Counted from the stretch's first letter, positions 11,117 to 23,585 are shown. The stretch: DNA of 64,000 nucleotides from Quillaja saponaria (GCA_029379385.1 CM055611.1:18732062-18796061); one strand, 5' to 3'. Made by a program: numbers and translations. Notes: generated by a model not told the origin, from the letters alone.

Positions 11117-14100
11117 GGGATAAATTACAAAATTGCTCAGCAACATACTTGTTCACTGAATCATATAAAATACTCAAGAAAGGGTGCAAAAACAGAAATT
11201 GCCCAACAAGATCTAAAGCATAAATTTATATGTTGGAAGCAAGCACCTTAGCATTGATCCAATACAAATTTATATTGAACAAAAATGAGAGAAAATCCAA
11301 AATTAATTGAAATAACCAACTAAAATCCATAGGATGTAAAAGTGAAGTGTCAGCAACCATGATAGTAAAGTTTTATCGGAGTGAACTGATAAGCGAAAGA
11401 AAAACGTGTAATGCATGCTATTCATATGCTCTTGAACAAACAGTTACATGAAAGAGTCATATATTTTCCATTTTTATGATCTCATCACTGACAATTGAAC
11501 TTCCTTTTACTTTTTTGTTTTCTTACTTCAATGGATATATAATAGGAGTCTCGCAGTATGATAGAATTAATCTCCTCTTGTATAGATTCTAACAAGAACT
11601 CTCAAGGGTAAATTACAAGGTACACAGCAACAATTTGGTCAACATGAAGAAAGTTAATACTGCAAAAAAAAAGACTAGCATTTCTTAAAAAAGTCAAGAA
11701 TGACCTTTGAAGTTTTTTTCTGGTGAGTTAAAGGATATTTACATAAAAGCAAGAGTCCTTTGAAAATAGAATCATCAATTGTTATTTAATTTGTCTAAGC
11801 TATCCCCTATGTAGAATGGGCTTTGGAACTGTTTTTGCAAATTGGTCACTTCATGTGAAAATCAAATAACTAACATTTAAAATGCAGAATATGTATGATT
11901 CTATCCAATGTGATCCAAATCCATGTGTCAAACTCTTTGAATGCTTTTATAGTTGACCAACATGAGTTTAGATGCAAGTATGATAAGGGGGACAGGAGGT
12001 GGCCATGGCCATTCCTCCCATAAAAAAGTTTCAAAAACATTAATACTATCGTAAAAAATTAATTCTTAACTTTTTATTTTGCTCTTATTTTATGTCATAG
12101 ATCCCTCCAAAAGTAAGCTAGTTAATAGTTTTACTTTTTAGATTATAAAATTAATGGATTAAAATTTCTATTCTTCTTTAATATCTTATAATTTTTTATT
12201 ATGTCTGATGAGTTATTGAGTTTCTTTATGTATTTTTTTTTTTTGGCTATTATTATAGTGAAATACTGTTTATATAAAATTTTAGTCTATCTCTTCAAGA
12301 ATAAATGTCTAACTCCACACCATATGATAATTTAATACTACTCAGCTTGTATAGTCTCTTGCATTTCATATTCATTCCTAAAGAGGTCTCTGCTTTGGAT
12401 AGTGTCATGGCATGGTCACATGGAGGTGCCTTTCATGGCATTGGTTGAACTTGAATGAGTTACTGTTTCTTGTTGGATTAGACACTCATGAATTCTTGCA
12501 GCATTATGAGAAACACCTTAAGTTCATAAATTCTTCTTAGGTTTGTTGTATTCTTAATTAGATATATATAAAAATTGAATTAAGACGTATTTATAGTTTT
12601 ATATTATATTATAATAATCAAGTCACGAATTCAAAAACTTTTGTTAGTGGAGCAGTAAGTTACATAATTTTGTTTTGATACATAAACTGATTTTTTTATT
12701 TTTCTTTTATATATGCATACATTAATTTTATTGTTTTTAGTAATATATACGCTCGATATTTTATTTTATTTTACAACATATACCATAATATTTTATCATT
12801 TTTACAATGACCCAATTCTCAAAATAATAATGATAATAATAATAATTCTAATATGATTTAATAAGAGGTTTTGCAATAATAATTTATTATTATTATTAAA
12901 AATATGTCCAATAATTATTTTTTTTAACCCAAACAAAATGTATTGAGAATTCTTGTTAAATAATTTTTTTTGAAGAAGTAGACATAAGAGATAAATTTGA
13001 TTAATTAAATAACGGAAAAACCAATTGTAAGTAAAAATTAGAGACACATTTTTTGTAAGACCTTAGACATTTTCAAACTACTAAAATGAATAAATGGTGA
13101 GGAAGACTTATTTAATTTTATTTTTTTTAATCATGTGTAAATTAGTGCATATGATTCCTCAAAATTTACCTTGACACTATTTTTTTTTCATTTTTACACA
13201 AATAAATAGTATGAGTATGACATTTTTTTAAAATTAGTGAATTCTTATTAAATTTAACTAGTAACATTGAAAATTGTTTGATGTGTTTAATAAAGTAATT
13301 CAATTATAATTTAAAATTTTCTTTAATATATTTTATTTATAAAAATATATTAGGGCTGAAACTTTGAAATCTAAAAATTAGTAGGGGTAAGAACTTTAAA
13401 TTCAGAAATCAGTGGAATCAATTAAACAAATTCCTTATTTAGTATTTTTTTTTTTCCTTATCACTAACATTGTGTTTAAAATAAAATAAAAAATAGAATT
13501 CATTTCATTTAAATGAATTCTACAATTCAATTCATTTAAAATGAATTATCTTTTTTCGAATGAAAACTACACTTGAGTTCAGTCTAGTTCTCTTATTTGG
13601 AACAAACAAAGAAATTATTTTAGTTTAAGTACTTTTTTCCCATACAACTCTCAAATTTTTTAATTAAAACTAGCATTAATCAACTAAAATATAAATACAA
13701 AGAATTAATTGTTGTTAAATGAACAAAAGACAAGTTAACAAAAAAAAACTTGTAGTTGGTTAAATAAACATTTGAGATGAAATAATAGTGGCTCTTTATT
13801 GAATTTCCTAGGTGAAAAGCATGTAAAATATTAAAGAAAAAAAATATCATTTGAGGTAGACAAAATAATAACTTATCTCAAATGAATTTCACAAAATAAA
13901 ATTCAATTTATTTGATATGGAATTCATAATTAAATAAAATGTAGATTTCAAATAAATTTTGTTTAAATTTTACACAATTTTATCTGTTCCATACATAATA
14001 CTATATAAAATTCATTTGATATAAACTAAGTTCCATATTTTTAGATAATCCAAATCACTTTTTATAATTTACTTAGCTGCCTTCAATTTTCTTAGTAGAT

Positions 14101-14276
14101 GATAACAACTAGTATTAATATAGTATATTGTAGAATAGCTGTTACTCCTTTGTAGTTTGATCTTTCTTTTCTCCTTCAATTAAAAAAAAAAAAAAAAGAA
14201 AAGGAAAAGAACCAAAAAAAAATAAAAAATAATAATATTAAGTCACAAAAAACATAAGCAATCGGCAAATGGCTGC
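11117..14276. other. Intergenic AT-rich DNA, no gene found
   Basis: About 3.2 kb without a convincing open frame. It contains many A/T homopolymers, an AATAAT run near 12826-12845, and palindromic GAATTCATTT/AAATGAATTC stretches at about 13497-13550 and 13880-14020 that look like decayed MITE sequence. The last bases (to 14281) are the original upstream flank of dehydrogenase copy A, now separated from it by the retrotransposon. Confidence 0.5.
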
Positions 14277-14281
14277 CATTG

Positions 14282-14821
14282 TGTCACGGGCCGATTTTGC
14301 TAGCATGCAAAGTCGCCTATGTAGCACTTGCTAACCCCTCGTGGGTAGCAAGTCAGCTTCTCCAATGCCCCTCGGGTGTCAACTCGCAAGGCTAGTGCGC
14401 AACAATGTAAGCAAGAAAGCAAATACAACACAGTTTGCAAGAAAGGGCTTCAACTTCTCATTAATTGAAAAACGATCAAATTACAATGCTATCAAAATGC
14501 TCTCAACATGGCTACGACATAGGCAAATGGATTGGTGTAGGGGGAGTTACAAGCAACACCAAGACCTTTGACACTCATCCGACAAGCTAGTGTACAATTT
14601 TGATTTTCTCACATATACACCCATCCCCCTAAAGAGCTTTCTACGCCATAACCCCTCTGGCAGGAGGGAACATCATATTTCCCAGTTGCCCGACTACCTC
14701 TGGCTACCTATTTACAAAAATGCCACACTGTGTCATGACATATGCCTAGCTACCCACAATGTGCCCATCACAAGGCAAGCGGCCATGTGCGACATGCACT
14801 GGACAAGCTTGGGTTGTGACA
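14282..14821 (-). repeat. 3' LTR of the chromovirus (540 bp)
   Basis: Starts TGTCACGGGCCG and ends GGGTTGTGACA on the plus strand. Aligned by eye with the copy at 19587-20127 there are about 20 substitutions and one small indel in a C-rich tract, roughly 3.7 percent divergence. The LTRs were identical at insertion, so this dates the insertion to the order of one to three million years under usual plant rates (inference). Confidence 0.96.
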
Positions 14822-14837
14822 TTCTCCCCCACTTAAT
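14822..14837 (-). other. Polypurine tract of the chromovirus
   Basis: On the minus strand the sequence is AATTAAGTGGGGGAGAA, directly before the 3' LTR. This is the expected plus-strand primer site. The TAA ending the chromodomain frame overlaps it (14835-14833). Confidence 0.88.
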
Positions 14838-15522
14838 TGATCGAAGTCCTCGTTGACTCAGCTGCTTGAAAGTCTTCAATCTTCTGCTAGAACTCTAACA
14901 GATCTTTGGCTTTCTCCTAACTGGTTTCTTCATCTCAAAGACCTTTCCACTTGACTAAGAACTCAAGTCGTGGGCGTCTTCTGATAATCACTCTCCTTTC
15001 AGCTAGAATCTCCTCTGCTACTCTGCTTGGTGGCTTCTTGAGGTTGACTGCTGGCCTGGTTAACTGGTTACGTGCTGGATCTTCTGGATCAGGATGATAC
15101 GACTTCAGGTTGGAAACATGAATTACTGGGTGTATCTTCATCCAGGGTGGAAGGTCGATCTTGTAGGCAACTTTCCCAACCTTGGAAACAAATGGAAGTG
15201 GACCTTCATACTTACGAATAAGCTTGTGATCCTGCCCCCTCAGTCCCTTTAGTTGTTCCTTCGTGAGCTTGACCAATACAAGATCCCCAACTTGGAACTC
15301 CAGCTGTCGACGTCCCTTATCTGCCCATTTCTTCATTCTCTTAGAAGCTTTTTCTAAGTATGCTCTGGCAATGTCAAAGTTCTGCTTCCAGTCTTTAGTA
15401 AAGTGATGTGCTTTAGGACTCTTTCCTGTATAAGGCCTCATCAAGTGTGTGTGGTAGGAGCGGCTGCTGCCCTGTAACAATCTCAAAAGGACTCCTGTTT
15501 GTCGCAGAACTCTTCTGAGCAT
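14833..15522 (-). pseudogene. Chromovirus integrase C-terminal domain and chromodomain
   Basis: The open part (15522-14935) has the integrase C-terminal region (FQVGDLVLVKL, RKYEGPLPFVSKVGKVAYKI, HPVIHVSNLK). It ends in a chromodomain: EEILAERRVIIRRRPRLEFL then VKWKGL. A stop right after VKWKGL and more stops in the following 30 codons cut the domain short; the frame otherwise continues to the polypurine tract. Chromodomains of this type steer integration toward particular chromatin. The integrase frame is also broken between this segment and the catalytic core (15557-15522). Confidence 0.92.
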
Positions 15523-15556
15523 TAAAACAAAACTGAGCAGTGTCTAGTAGCTTTGG

Positions 15557-16345
15557 TCAATTCCTCTGGTTGACACTGGCAAAATGACGCAAATATTCCT
15601 CAAGCATGCCATTGAATCTCTCAGTCTGGCCATCATTTTGTGGATGATAGCTAGATGAGATGTTAAGTTGTGAACCGAGTAGGTTGAATAATTCGGACCA
15701 GAAAGTCCCTGTGAACCTGCTATCTCGATCACTAACAATGTTCTTAGGCACACCCCAATATTTGACAACATATTTAAAGAACAATTGTGATGTGTCTTCT
15801 GCCGAGTAATATTTTGGTGCCGGGATGAATGTGGTATACTTCGAAAACCGATCCACTACCACCAAGATAGTAGACAAATCTCCCACTCTTGAAAGACTGG
15901 TGATGAAGTCCAGAGACACACTTTCCCATGGACGAGTCGGCACCGGCAACGGCTCTAGTAGCCCTGCAATCTTCTTCCGCTCAACTTTGTCTTGCTGGCA
16001 GATAAGACACGTTTTGGAGTAGTTAACTGCATCCTCTCTCATCTGAGGCCAGTAATACCCCTGTTTCAGAAGGGCATAAGTTCTCTGTCAACCCGGGTGA
16101 CCGGCCCACAAAGTGTCATGACACTCATTCATGAGCGTCCTTCGTAGGTCCCCTGCTTTGGGAACGAACAATCGGCTTCCCTTCGCCATCAGTAGTCCAT
16201 CCTCCACCCAGAACTGATGAGTCTTCCCTTCCTTGGCTAGGTTTATGATAGCTTGAGCGACTGGATCCTTATCCAAGTTCTCTCGAATGCGCTCTCGCAT
16301 TGAAGTAGCAACACAACTAGCCGATATGTGTGCTACGTAGGTCAT
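15557..16345 (-). pseudogene. Chromovirus integrase (zinc-binding and catalytic core)
   Basis: The zinc-binding part begins in 16345-16088, with His residues in ECHDTLWAGHPG, and the cysteines are in CLICQQDK after a stop. The catalytic core lies in 16042-15557: first Asp in SLDFITSL, second in VSDRDSRFTGTFW, Glu in NDGQTERFNG, giving the retroviral D,D-35-E arrangement. A stop after GHPG at 16088-16090 sits where this family normally has Trp, so a TGG-to-TGA change is likely. Confidence 0.94.
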
Positions 16346-16448
16346 TGCCGCAAGCTCAGCCTTGCGACTAAAGGCATCAGTTTCCTGATTACTTTTCCCC
16401 GCCTTGTGCTCAAACTCAAAATCAAACTCTGCTAGAAACTCATGCCAA

Positions 16449-16766
16449 CTAGCCCTGCTTAGGTGTCAACTTCGGCTGTGTAAAGAAATGACTAACTCCC
16501 GTGTTGTCAGTCTTCACAATGAACTTTGACCCCAACAAGTAATGTCTCCACACCCACAAGCAATGAATAACAGCAAGCATCTCTTTCTCTTGAGCTGTAT
16601 ACCTCCTCTCGGCTTGTGATAATTTATGACTCTCATAAGCAACAGGATGATTCTCTTGAAGCAAGACTCCCCCAAGGGCATAATCAGATGCATCAGTCTG
16701 AACTTCAAAAGGCTTTGAGATATCTGGCAAGGCTAAAACAGGATCATTAATCATAGCCAACTTCAT
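16449..16766 (-). pseudogene. Chromovirus RNase H domain
   Basis: Reads PFEVQTDASDYALGGVLLQ (first catalytic Asp), then HKLSQAERRYTAQEKEMLAV (Glu), then FIVKTDNTGV (second Asp), the order of gypsy RNase H domains, which degrade the RNA of the RNA-DNA hybrid. The frame stops after LTPKQG, where related elements continue into the connection domain. Confidence 0.93.
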
Positions 16767-16796
16767 GTCTTCAAACGCAGTTTGACATGGCTCACC

Positions 16797-17478
16797 CTAA
16801 TGCCAAACTATGCCCTTCTTCAATAACTTTGTAAGGGGCGCAGCTTTCCTCGAATAGCCTTCAACAAATCGCCTATAGTAATTTGCTAAACCAAGGAAAG
16901 AGCGCAGTTCAGTCACGCTAGTGGGAGTCTTCCACTCTTGGATGGCCTTCACCTTGTCCAAATCCATTCGAACACGACCTTCCTCAATAATGTGGCCAAG
17001 AAACTTGATCCGCTTCTGCGCGAAAGAACACTTCTCCCTTTTCACAAACAACTGGTTCTCTCTCAGCCTGTTGAAAACCAGCTGCAAGTGTTGTTTATGA
17101 TCTTCCAAAGTAGGAGCTATAGATCACAATATCATCCAAGTAAACCACGACAAACTTGTCTAAGTAGCCGCGAAAAACCTGATTCATGAGAGTGCAAAAT
17201 GTGGCTGGTGCATTCCTCAACCCAAATGGCATCACCAAGAACTCAAATGCACCATATCGAGTGACACAAGTCGTCTTCGGCTCGTCCCCCTCCGCAATTC
17301 GAACTTGGTAATACCCGGACCTCAAGTCCAGCTTTGTGAAGTACTTGGCACCACTCAGTTGGTCAAAAAGATCAGCAATAAGCGGTATAGGATAACTGTT
17401 CCGCACTGTGACCTTGTTGAGTGCTCGATAATCAACACACATTCGCAGGCTCCCATCCTGCTTCTTCTGAAACAACAC
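16797..17478 (-). pseudogene. Chromovirus reverse transcriptase
   Basis: Two overlapping frames cover the RT. 17478-17095 carries [47 protein letters not shown] and the catalytic [11 protein letters not shown] (YLDD rather than the more common YIDD). 17108-16797 carries the thumb region [18 protein letters not shown] and [15 protein letters not shown] frameshift near 17100 and another near 17525 interrupt the polyprotein. Confidence 0.95.
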
Positions 17479-17530
17479 CAGTGCTCCAAACGGTGCCTTT
17501 GAAGGTATTATGAACCTTGACTCTAGTAGT

Positions 17531-18418
17531 TCATTTCAGCTGTTTTTTGAGCTTAGCCAACTCAGGTGGTGCCATCCTGTATGGAGCCTTTGCAGGTGGC
17601 TTGATGCCTGGCACTAACTCAATCTCATGATCAATACCCCTGCGCGGCGGCAAGGTTTGTGGAAGTTTGTCGGGCATGACTCCTTCATATTCCTTCAAAA
17701 CTCCCTGTATGGTTGGCGGCACTGGCTCTCCATCCCCTTGATCCTCAGTAACCAAGGGTACCACCACAAAAGTAGGTTCATGTCGCTTCACGCCTTTCTT
17801 GAACTGAAGAGTCGACAAATGCTTGGTCTTACCAAGTTGTTTAATCACTGCTGGCACCATGGCTGGCTGCTCTCCCATTATCATAAGAGAACTAGCAGCA
17901 TGGATTGGAATTGCTTTGTGAGTAAGCATGAACTCCATCCCGAGGACAACATCAAAATCATCAATCTTGGCCACCACAAAGTCGACACGGCCTTCCCATG
18001 TCCCAAGCTTTACAGACACTTGCTTGGCTTGCCCCGCAGTAGGCAAGGATTTAGAATTCACAGCTTTCATCTGGCCTGAGTCTTTCTCCAACTTTAGGCC
18101 CGGCTTCTTGGCTTCTGCTTCAGAAACAAAGTTATGGGTAGCCCCAGTGTCCAGCATGACACTCGTAGCCAGCTTCCCACCAAGATAACCCTTCACAAAC
18201 ATGAGACCCTTATCCCCGCTCTTCTTGGAACTCTCAGCATGCTTCTTGAGTGCCCCAATAAAGCGCAATGCCCCCATCCTGGGATGATCTTCATCAGACT
18301 CGTCCTCATCCTCATCCTCATCAGCATGACTTTGAGGTGCTTTACGAACAGAAGCTTGCAAAGCATTGAGTGCAGTTTTCTGTGGACATTCCGCAACTCT
18401 ATACGGTCCATTACACAA
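17531..18418 (-). pseudogene. Chromovirus zinc knuckle and aspartic protease
   Basis: Begins in the gag zinc knuckle: the frame upstream of the first Met reads CFLCNGPYRVAEC, where the histidine of the usual CX2CX3HX4C motif is replaced by tyrosine. The aspartic protease follows with VMLDTGATHNFVS (catalytic Asp-Thr-Gly) and FDVVLGMEFM. The end reads [16 protein letters not shown], the lead-in to the RT, then a stop caused by a one-base shift relative to the RT frame. Confidence 0.92.
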
Positions 18419-18463
18419 GAAACAAGAGATTGTCCTTGGTTTGGAGGTTGAGACAGACCCTCG

Positions 18464-19519
18464 TCATGATTGTGGACTATTAGAGGGGTATGAAGGTTTC
18501 CTCTGATCCCCTCCCCCACTTTTGTTCTTTCTTGGCTTGCCAAACTGTCTGGCATTGCCTCCACTAGAAGATTGTTGTGGTTTCTTACTAGCAGAGCTTT
18601 CAGTAGCGTAGTCTGTCAAGCGCTCGGCTGCCGCCTGAGCTGTGGCCAAATCCTGGACCCGCTGTCGTTGAAGTTCGGCCCTCGCCCATGGCTTTAAGCC
18701 TTCAAGAAAATAGAACATCTTATCCTTCTCTGACATGTCACGAATGTCTAACATCAGCCCTGCAAATCTCTTCACATACTCCCGGATAGTCCCTGTCTGT
18801 TTTAACTCCCTTAAGTTGCGCGGAGCGATGTACTCGACGTTCTCCAGAAAGAATTGGGCCTTCAGCTCTCGCCTCAAATCTTCCCAGGTATCAATTACGC
18901 ATCTACCATCTTGTATGTCAACATACTTTGTCCTCCACCAGAGTTTTGCATCTCCAGCAAGGTACATCGTAGCTGTTGTCACCTTTGCTTCTTCCAAATC
19001 CATTCTCACTGCTCGAAAGTACTACTCCATGTCAAATAGAAAGTTTTCCAACTCCTTTGCATCTCGTGCTCCTCCAAAAGCCCGAGGTTCAGGAACTTTC
19101 ATTCGACATTGCCCCACACCCTCAGCATACGGGTTGTGGTTGTCATTACCCACCGCTCTCATGGTGATATTGACCTTGGTGTTCAGCTCACCAAGTTCAT
19201 CTTTCATGATGGCCATGTCCTCCAAAATTTCATCACGCATGGTGTGGACTGCACCCTCTAGTTGTGCTTGGGATTGGTCGATACTACTAACTCGCTCCTC
19301 GAGCTCAGCAGCATTGTCACCTGTGCCTTGGACATTCTTATTCCTCTCGAGTGCCCGCACACGGCTGACAAGTCCTTCAAGGGTAGTTCACCCTTTCAAT
19401 CAATCCGGGTATGTTCAAACTCTTTCAATGACGCCCGTATGTCTATCATGGAGTCAGACACTCTAGCAAAGCTCGCCTAGCTGCGAGTCAATCCAATCAA
19501 ACTTTTGTTGATTCGTCAT
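18464..19519 (-). pseudogene. Chromovirus gag (capsid)
   Basis: The capsid core is open at 19009-18464: TMYLAGDAKLWWRTKY, WEDLRRELKAQFF, LRELKQTGTIREYVKRFAGL, FLEGLKPWARAELQRQRV, as in Retrotrans_gag proteins. A coiled-coil-like N-terminal part lies at 19360-19022. The likely original start is ATG at 19519, but the frame from there hits a TAG after 18 codons and shifts again near 19380, so gag cannot be made as one protein. Confidence 0.9.
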
Positions 19520-19570
19520 TCCCTTCATCATGACAACAACCAACTGCTACTTCCTCAGCGGTTCGGAACG

Positions 19571-19584
19571 TAGCTCTGATACCA
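19571..19584 (-). other. Primer binding site, initiator tRNA-Met type
   Basis: On the minus strand TGGTATCAGAGCTA follows the 5' LTR after two bases. TGGTATCAGAGC is complementary to the 3' end of plant initiator tRNA-Met, the usual primer of this class of element. Confidence 0.93.
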
Positions 19585-19586
19585 AC

Positions 19587-20127
19587 TGTCACTGGCCGAT
19601 TTTGCTAGCACGCAAAGACGCCTATGTAGCACTTGCTAACCCCTCATGGGTAGCAAGTCAGCTTCTCCAATGCCCCTCGGGTGTCAACCCGTAAGGCTAG
19701 TGCGCAACAATGTTAGCAAGAAAGCAAATACAACACAGTTTGCAAGAAAGGGCTTCAACTTCTCATTAATTGAAAAACGATCAAATTACAATGCTATCAA
19801 AATGCTCTCGACATGGCTACGACATAGGCAAATGGCTTGGTGTAGGGAGAGTTACAAGCAACACCAAGACCTTTGACACTCATCCGACAAGCTCGTGTAC
19901 AATTTTGATTTTCTCACATATACATCCCCCCCCCCTAAAGAGCTTTCTGCGCCATAACCCCTTTGACATGAGGGAACATCATATTTCCCAGTTGCCCGAC
20001 TACCCCTGGCTACCTATTTACAAAAATGCCACACTGTGTCATGACATATGCCTAGCTACCCACAATGTGCCCATCACAAGGCAAGCGGCCATGTGCGACA
20101 TGCACTGGACAAGCTTGGGTTGTGATA
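19587..20127 (-). repeat. 5' LTR of the chromovirus (541 bp)
   Basis: Starts TGTCACTGGCCG and ends GGGTTGTGATA on the plus strand; the last CA of the standard terminus is mutated to TA. It is directly followed by the CATTG duplication and the 5' flank of dehydrogenase copy A. A C10 run at about 19926-19935 differs from the other LTR. Confidence 0.96.
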
Positions 20128-20823
20128 CATTGGCACCCACCATTAATGGCTATCATCATTGGCTTCAATTGCAATTGCCCATCACACACTTTCCTTTTCC
20201 AAATCTCTCTCTAATTACCTATAATGGCTCCTCTCTTACAAGTACTTGTTCTTGACCCTCCTAATACTTTTGCACAGTTCGAACCCCAATACTCCCATAT
20301 GTACCATTTTCTTAATGCATGGGCCTCATCACTCCCTCTAGACTAATTCTTACATACCCACATTTATGAACCTTCATCAATTAGAGCCATACTCTGTGCC
20401 GGTGGAGGCACACCAGTCACTGTCCATGTCCTCGGTGTTCTTCCATCGGTCGAACTCATTGTCACCACCAGTGCCGGTCTTGACCATATCGACTTGCTTG
20501 AGTGCCCCCGTCGTGAAATTCAGATTGCCAGTGCTGGAAGTTTGTTCTCTGAGGGAGTAGCAGAAATGGGGGTTGGGCTGTTGATTGATGTACTAAGAAA
20601 AATTTCAACTGCAGATAGATATGTAAGGCAAGGGGTTCAGTCTGGTCCATGGGATTTTCCTCTTGGTTCTAAGGTATACCATTTTCTCTTCCTATTTGTT
20701 AAAATTTTGAGTTGCTAAAAGGTAGAAATTTTTTGAGTGTCAGAACGGAACCTATATAACAACAACTATTTATATGTAAATAGCGTGTTTGTTGGACATT
20801 ATTTGTGAAACTCTCAATATTTA

Positions 20824-23585
20824 TGTCATACCCCCAAATGAGGGTGTGACTGGTCGGAGGAATGAGTGTCCATACCCCCGTAACCCTGAATATGCAAGTA
20901 GTGTGCCGCACAATCTAAAAATACATTGAAATCAATACTATCAAAATATTATTTAGTTAAAATAATATCCAGTACCGACAGTTAAACATCAATGATTTAT
21001 AAAAATATTGGTAGAGGTTCCCCGTACGGTGGAACATACCCGTAATATAAGCAAACAACCTAGATTTAAGTCAATAGTAAAATGTAATGCTATAATATGC
21101 AGAGGAGCTCCGCTCCTAACAAAACAGGACAACACTATAATAATTACAGTATCCATTACAACCATGCATGACACCCTAATCGACTGCAAGTAATGCCCTT
21201 TACGCTCCAAGTGTGTGATTTCTGAGATATACTATGCCGCTGCAGAGTCGGCAGGTAGCCCTATATAACGCTCAACTGCGATTTCCTGAGATCTAAAAAA
21301 AAATCACAATAGAAAGGGTGAGTCACAAAGACTCAGTGAGTAAATCATGTACCATATAGGTACCAGCATCATACAACACAAATATCATAATTTACAACTC
21401 ATATTCAAATTTATTAATACACGTACCTGGTTACTATAATCGCAATTCACTTAACTTACAATTCCAAAACAACAACCAACTTATATAAATCAATCAACAA
21501 TTACACAATCAACTAAACAAACAAAGGGCCAACGAGTAACTCAGCCCCGCACAACAATATCTCCCCCCACCGGGCATTTACGAGCCCGCACAACAAATTA
21601 TTCTCCGTACACAAATCCATCCCACCGAGGCTGAGTACTCTTATTAGAAAAAACATTTATTAGAATCAGAATTTCTCATAATTTTAAATCAGGGTATCCT
21701 AGGTGCACCTGGACTTTTAATTTCAGAGATTAAAAAAAACAAATCATTTTCCAGAAAATGTTCACGAGTTGGCCCTTATCAAACACAATCAATATCAATC
21801 ACATATCATTCAATCTAATAGCTGAAATCACTCATTTGCTTAGATTACAGTATAACTCATATAATTCAAGTATACACGTAATGGCACACATAAAAAAAAT
21901 CTGATAACCATAAAGCACATAATTCACTCACTAGCTCATGGATGTGACTCGTCAGTCCGCCTAGCCTGTGACAGTGTCAGAATGTCCTCGACACGCTCCG
22001 AAACTGAAAATCATCAATTTGAATATTATTTAAAATAATTATTTTATAACTAATTCTATAAATTTCAACTTGTTATATCTAAAGATATTCGTGTAATCAA
22101 ATTCTATGTTTATAATAACATTTATATTTCCCTAAAATATTTATTCAAAATACATATTATGTTTTCCTCTCAATTCCTATGATTTATCCCCATTTCTTTA
22201 AAGGTTAATTCTATGATTCCCGAATGAATGTAAATAGCTTAATATAATCGTTGACAACTCAATTCTTTTTTTTTTTTTTTTTTTTTTTCATATAGCCACC
22301 TACCACATATATATATATATATATACTTATCTATTCCTTATGTGTATCTCAGTATACATATACCAACAAAATTTTCTTAACTTATATCATTATTCTTACA
22401 CCAATGATCTATTTACCTAATTAATAAACTTGAATTAAACTTCTAAATATTAACATATTTCCAATTCTCACTTATAATACTTGCTTTTAACTTTTCTAGA
22501 TTAACTTAATTAGAGTCTAATTCACTTATCTCCGTTTCTAATTCATCTAACAGGGAGATCACTCACAATCCTTATACCTAGTTCTTGGTTTGTCATCCCT
22601 TGCCAAGGCTACAATGTCTCACTTCATCTTCCCTTTCTTCCTCTCAATTACTATCAATTATACAAACAATTAGACAACCAAGTTGCTACCCAAACAGGGG
22701 ACAGCAGCTGGGTGGTTCTTTTCAATTCTTAAATTCACATAATCACTCCTTCATAATCTTCTACTATGATCTTAAAAACTTATTAAATCAACCATTCATA
22801 CCCTTTTTAACCACTCACACGTTCAGCCAACAATACCACCCTAAAAGAAGTAGTTACCTTCCTTTATTATTCACGCACTTAGACCCCCCTCAAGTAACTC
22901 CCATTCCTTCATGCCACGGCACCCATAAATTTAAAGCTGGAAACAATCAAAGGAAGCTTGAACAGCTAGCCAACAAAACCAAGGCTGATGGACATCATAA
23001 ATGAAAAAAAAAACAGAGCAAGATGCTTCACGTTCCATCATGTTTCAGGAGCAAGGACGGCTTCCTCCATGAGGAAAATGAAATTGAGATACTGCACAAG
23101 AGAAACTTCACAGTTCAGAGGAGATCATCATGCCAAGGACTGCAAATGCTCGGCCAGCAAAGGATGAAGGAAGGCGATGCTTCTCGAAATGACAAGAGAA
23201 AGATAAAACAATAAGGTAGTGCTCTCTCTCCTATATACTTTACTTTAAAATCCATTTATTTATTTGTGTGGCCTACAAAAAGTTTTACTTAGTAGGTATA
23301 TCTATATTCATAACTAAATGCATATGTATATACGGATCTTTGTATACCTTCATTTAAATTCATAATTTCCTAGCTTATTATACACTCATATACTTCGATT
23401 TACTTATAACTAACTTATAACTAATACCAGAATTTACCTCCCCATCACTAATAGAATTGAAACTATAATCCACTTATATAAATTTTCACACTTCAATTTA
23501 TTTTAAGCAAATCCATTACTGATATAATTACGAAGAATTAACGTACAACATCTTAACATAGACACTAGGAAATCGGGCTCTAACA
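20824..23585. mobile_element. LTR-type element 1 in copy A intron (2762 bp), probable solo LTR
   Basis: Begins TGTCATACCCCC and ends GGGCTCTAACA. The 5 bp before it (20819-20823) and after it (23586-23590) are both ATTTA, a target-site duplication. The start, the ACTCAGTGAGTAAAT segment and the CGGGCATTTACGAGCCCGCA segment also occur in element 2, so they are one family. No gag or pol frames and no internal second LTR were seen, so a long solo LTR is the simplest reading. It also contains a T run (22265-22288) and an AT repeat (about 22302-22324). Short open frames at 22585-23214 look random. Confidence 0.75.

Larger units (their letters stand above)
14282..20127 (-). mobile_element. Ty3/gypsy chromovirus retrotransposon, full length (5846 bp), defective
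   Basis: The element has two LTRs of about 540 bp with TGTCAC/GTGACA-type ends, an initiator-Met tRNA primer site next to the 5' LTR, a polypurine tract next to the 3' LTR, and gag, protease, RT, RNase H, integrase and chromodomain in gypsy order on the minus strand. The 5-bp target duplication CATTG is at 14277-14281 and 20128-20132. Its length, LTR size and C-terminal chromodomain place it among the smaller plant chromoviruses; the exact lineage (Galadriel or Reina, for example) is not decided here. The frame is broken many times, so it is non-autonomous now. It inserted 96 bp upstream of the ATG of dehydrogenase copy A. Confidence 0.97.

Noticed and set aside
14341..14856. Plus-strand frames in both LTRs (MGSKSASPMPLGCQ... 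twice)
   Set aside because: Repeated only because the two LTRs are copies; no protein family or splice context.
15825..19480. Long plus-strand open frames (for example 18735-19466, 243 codons) inside the chromovirus
   Set aside because: They are antisense shadows of gag, protease and RT on the minus strand, with no family match of their own.
22585..23214. Open frames of 139 and 63 codons in LTR-type element 1
   Set aside because: Biased composition, no recognised domain, and located within noncoding LTR sequence.
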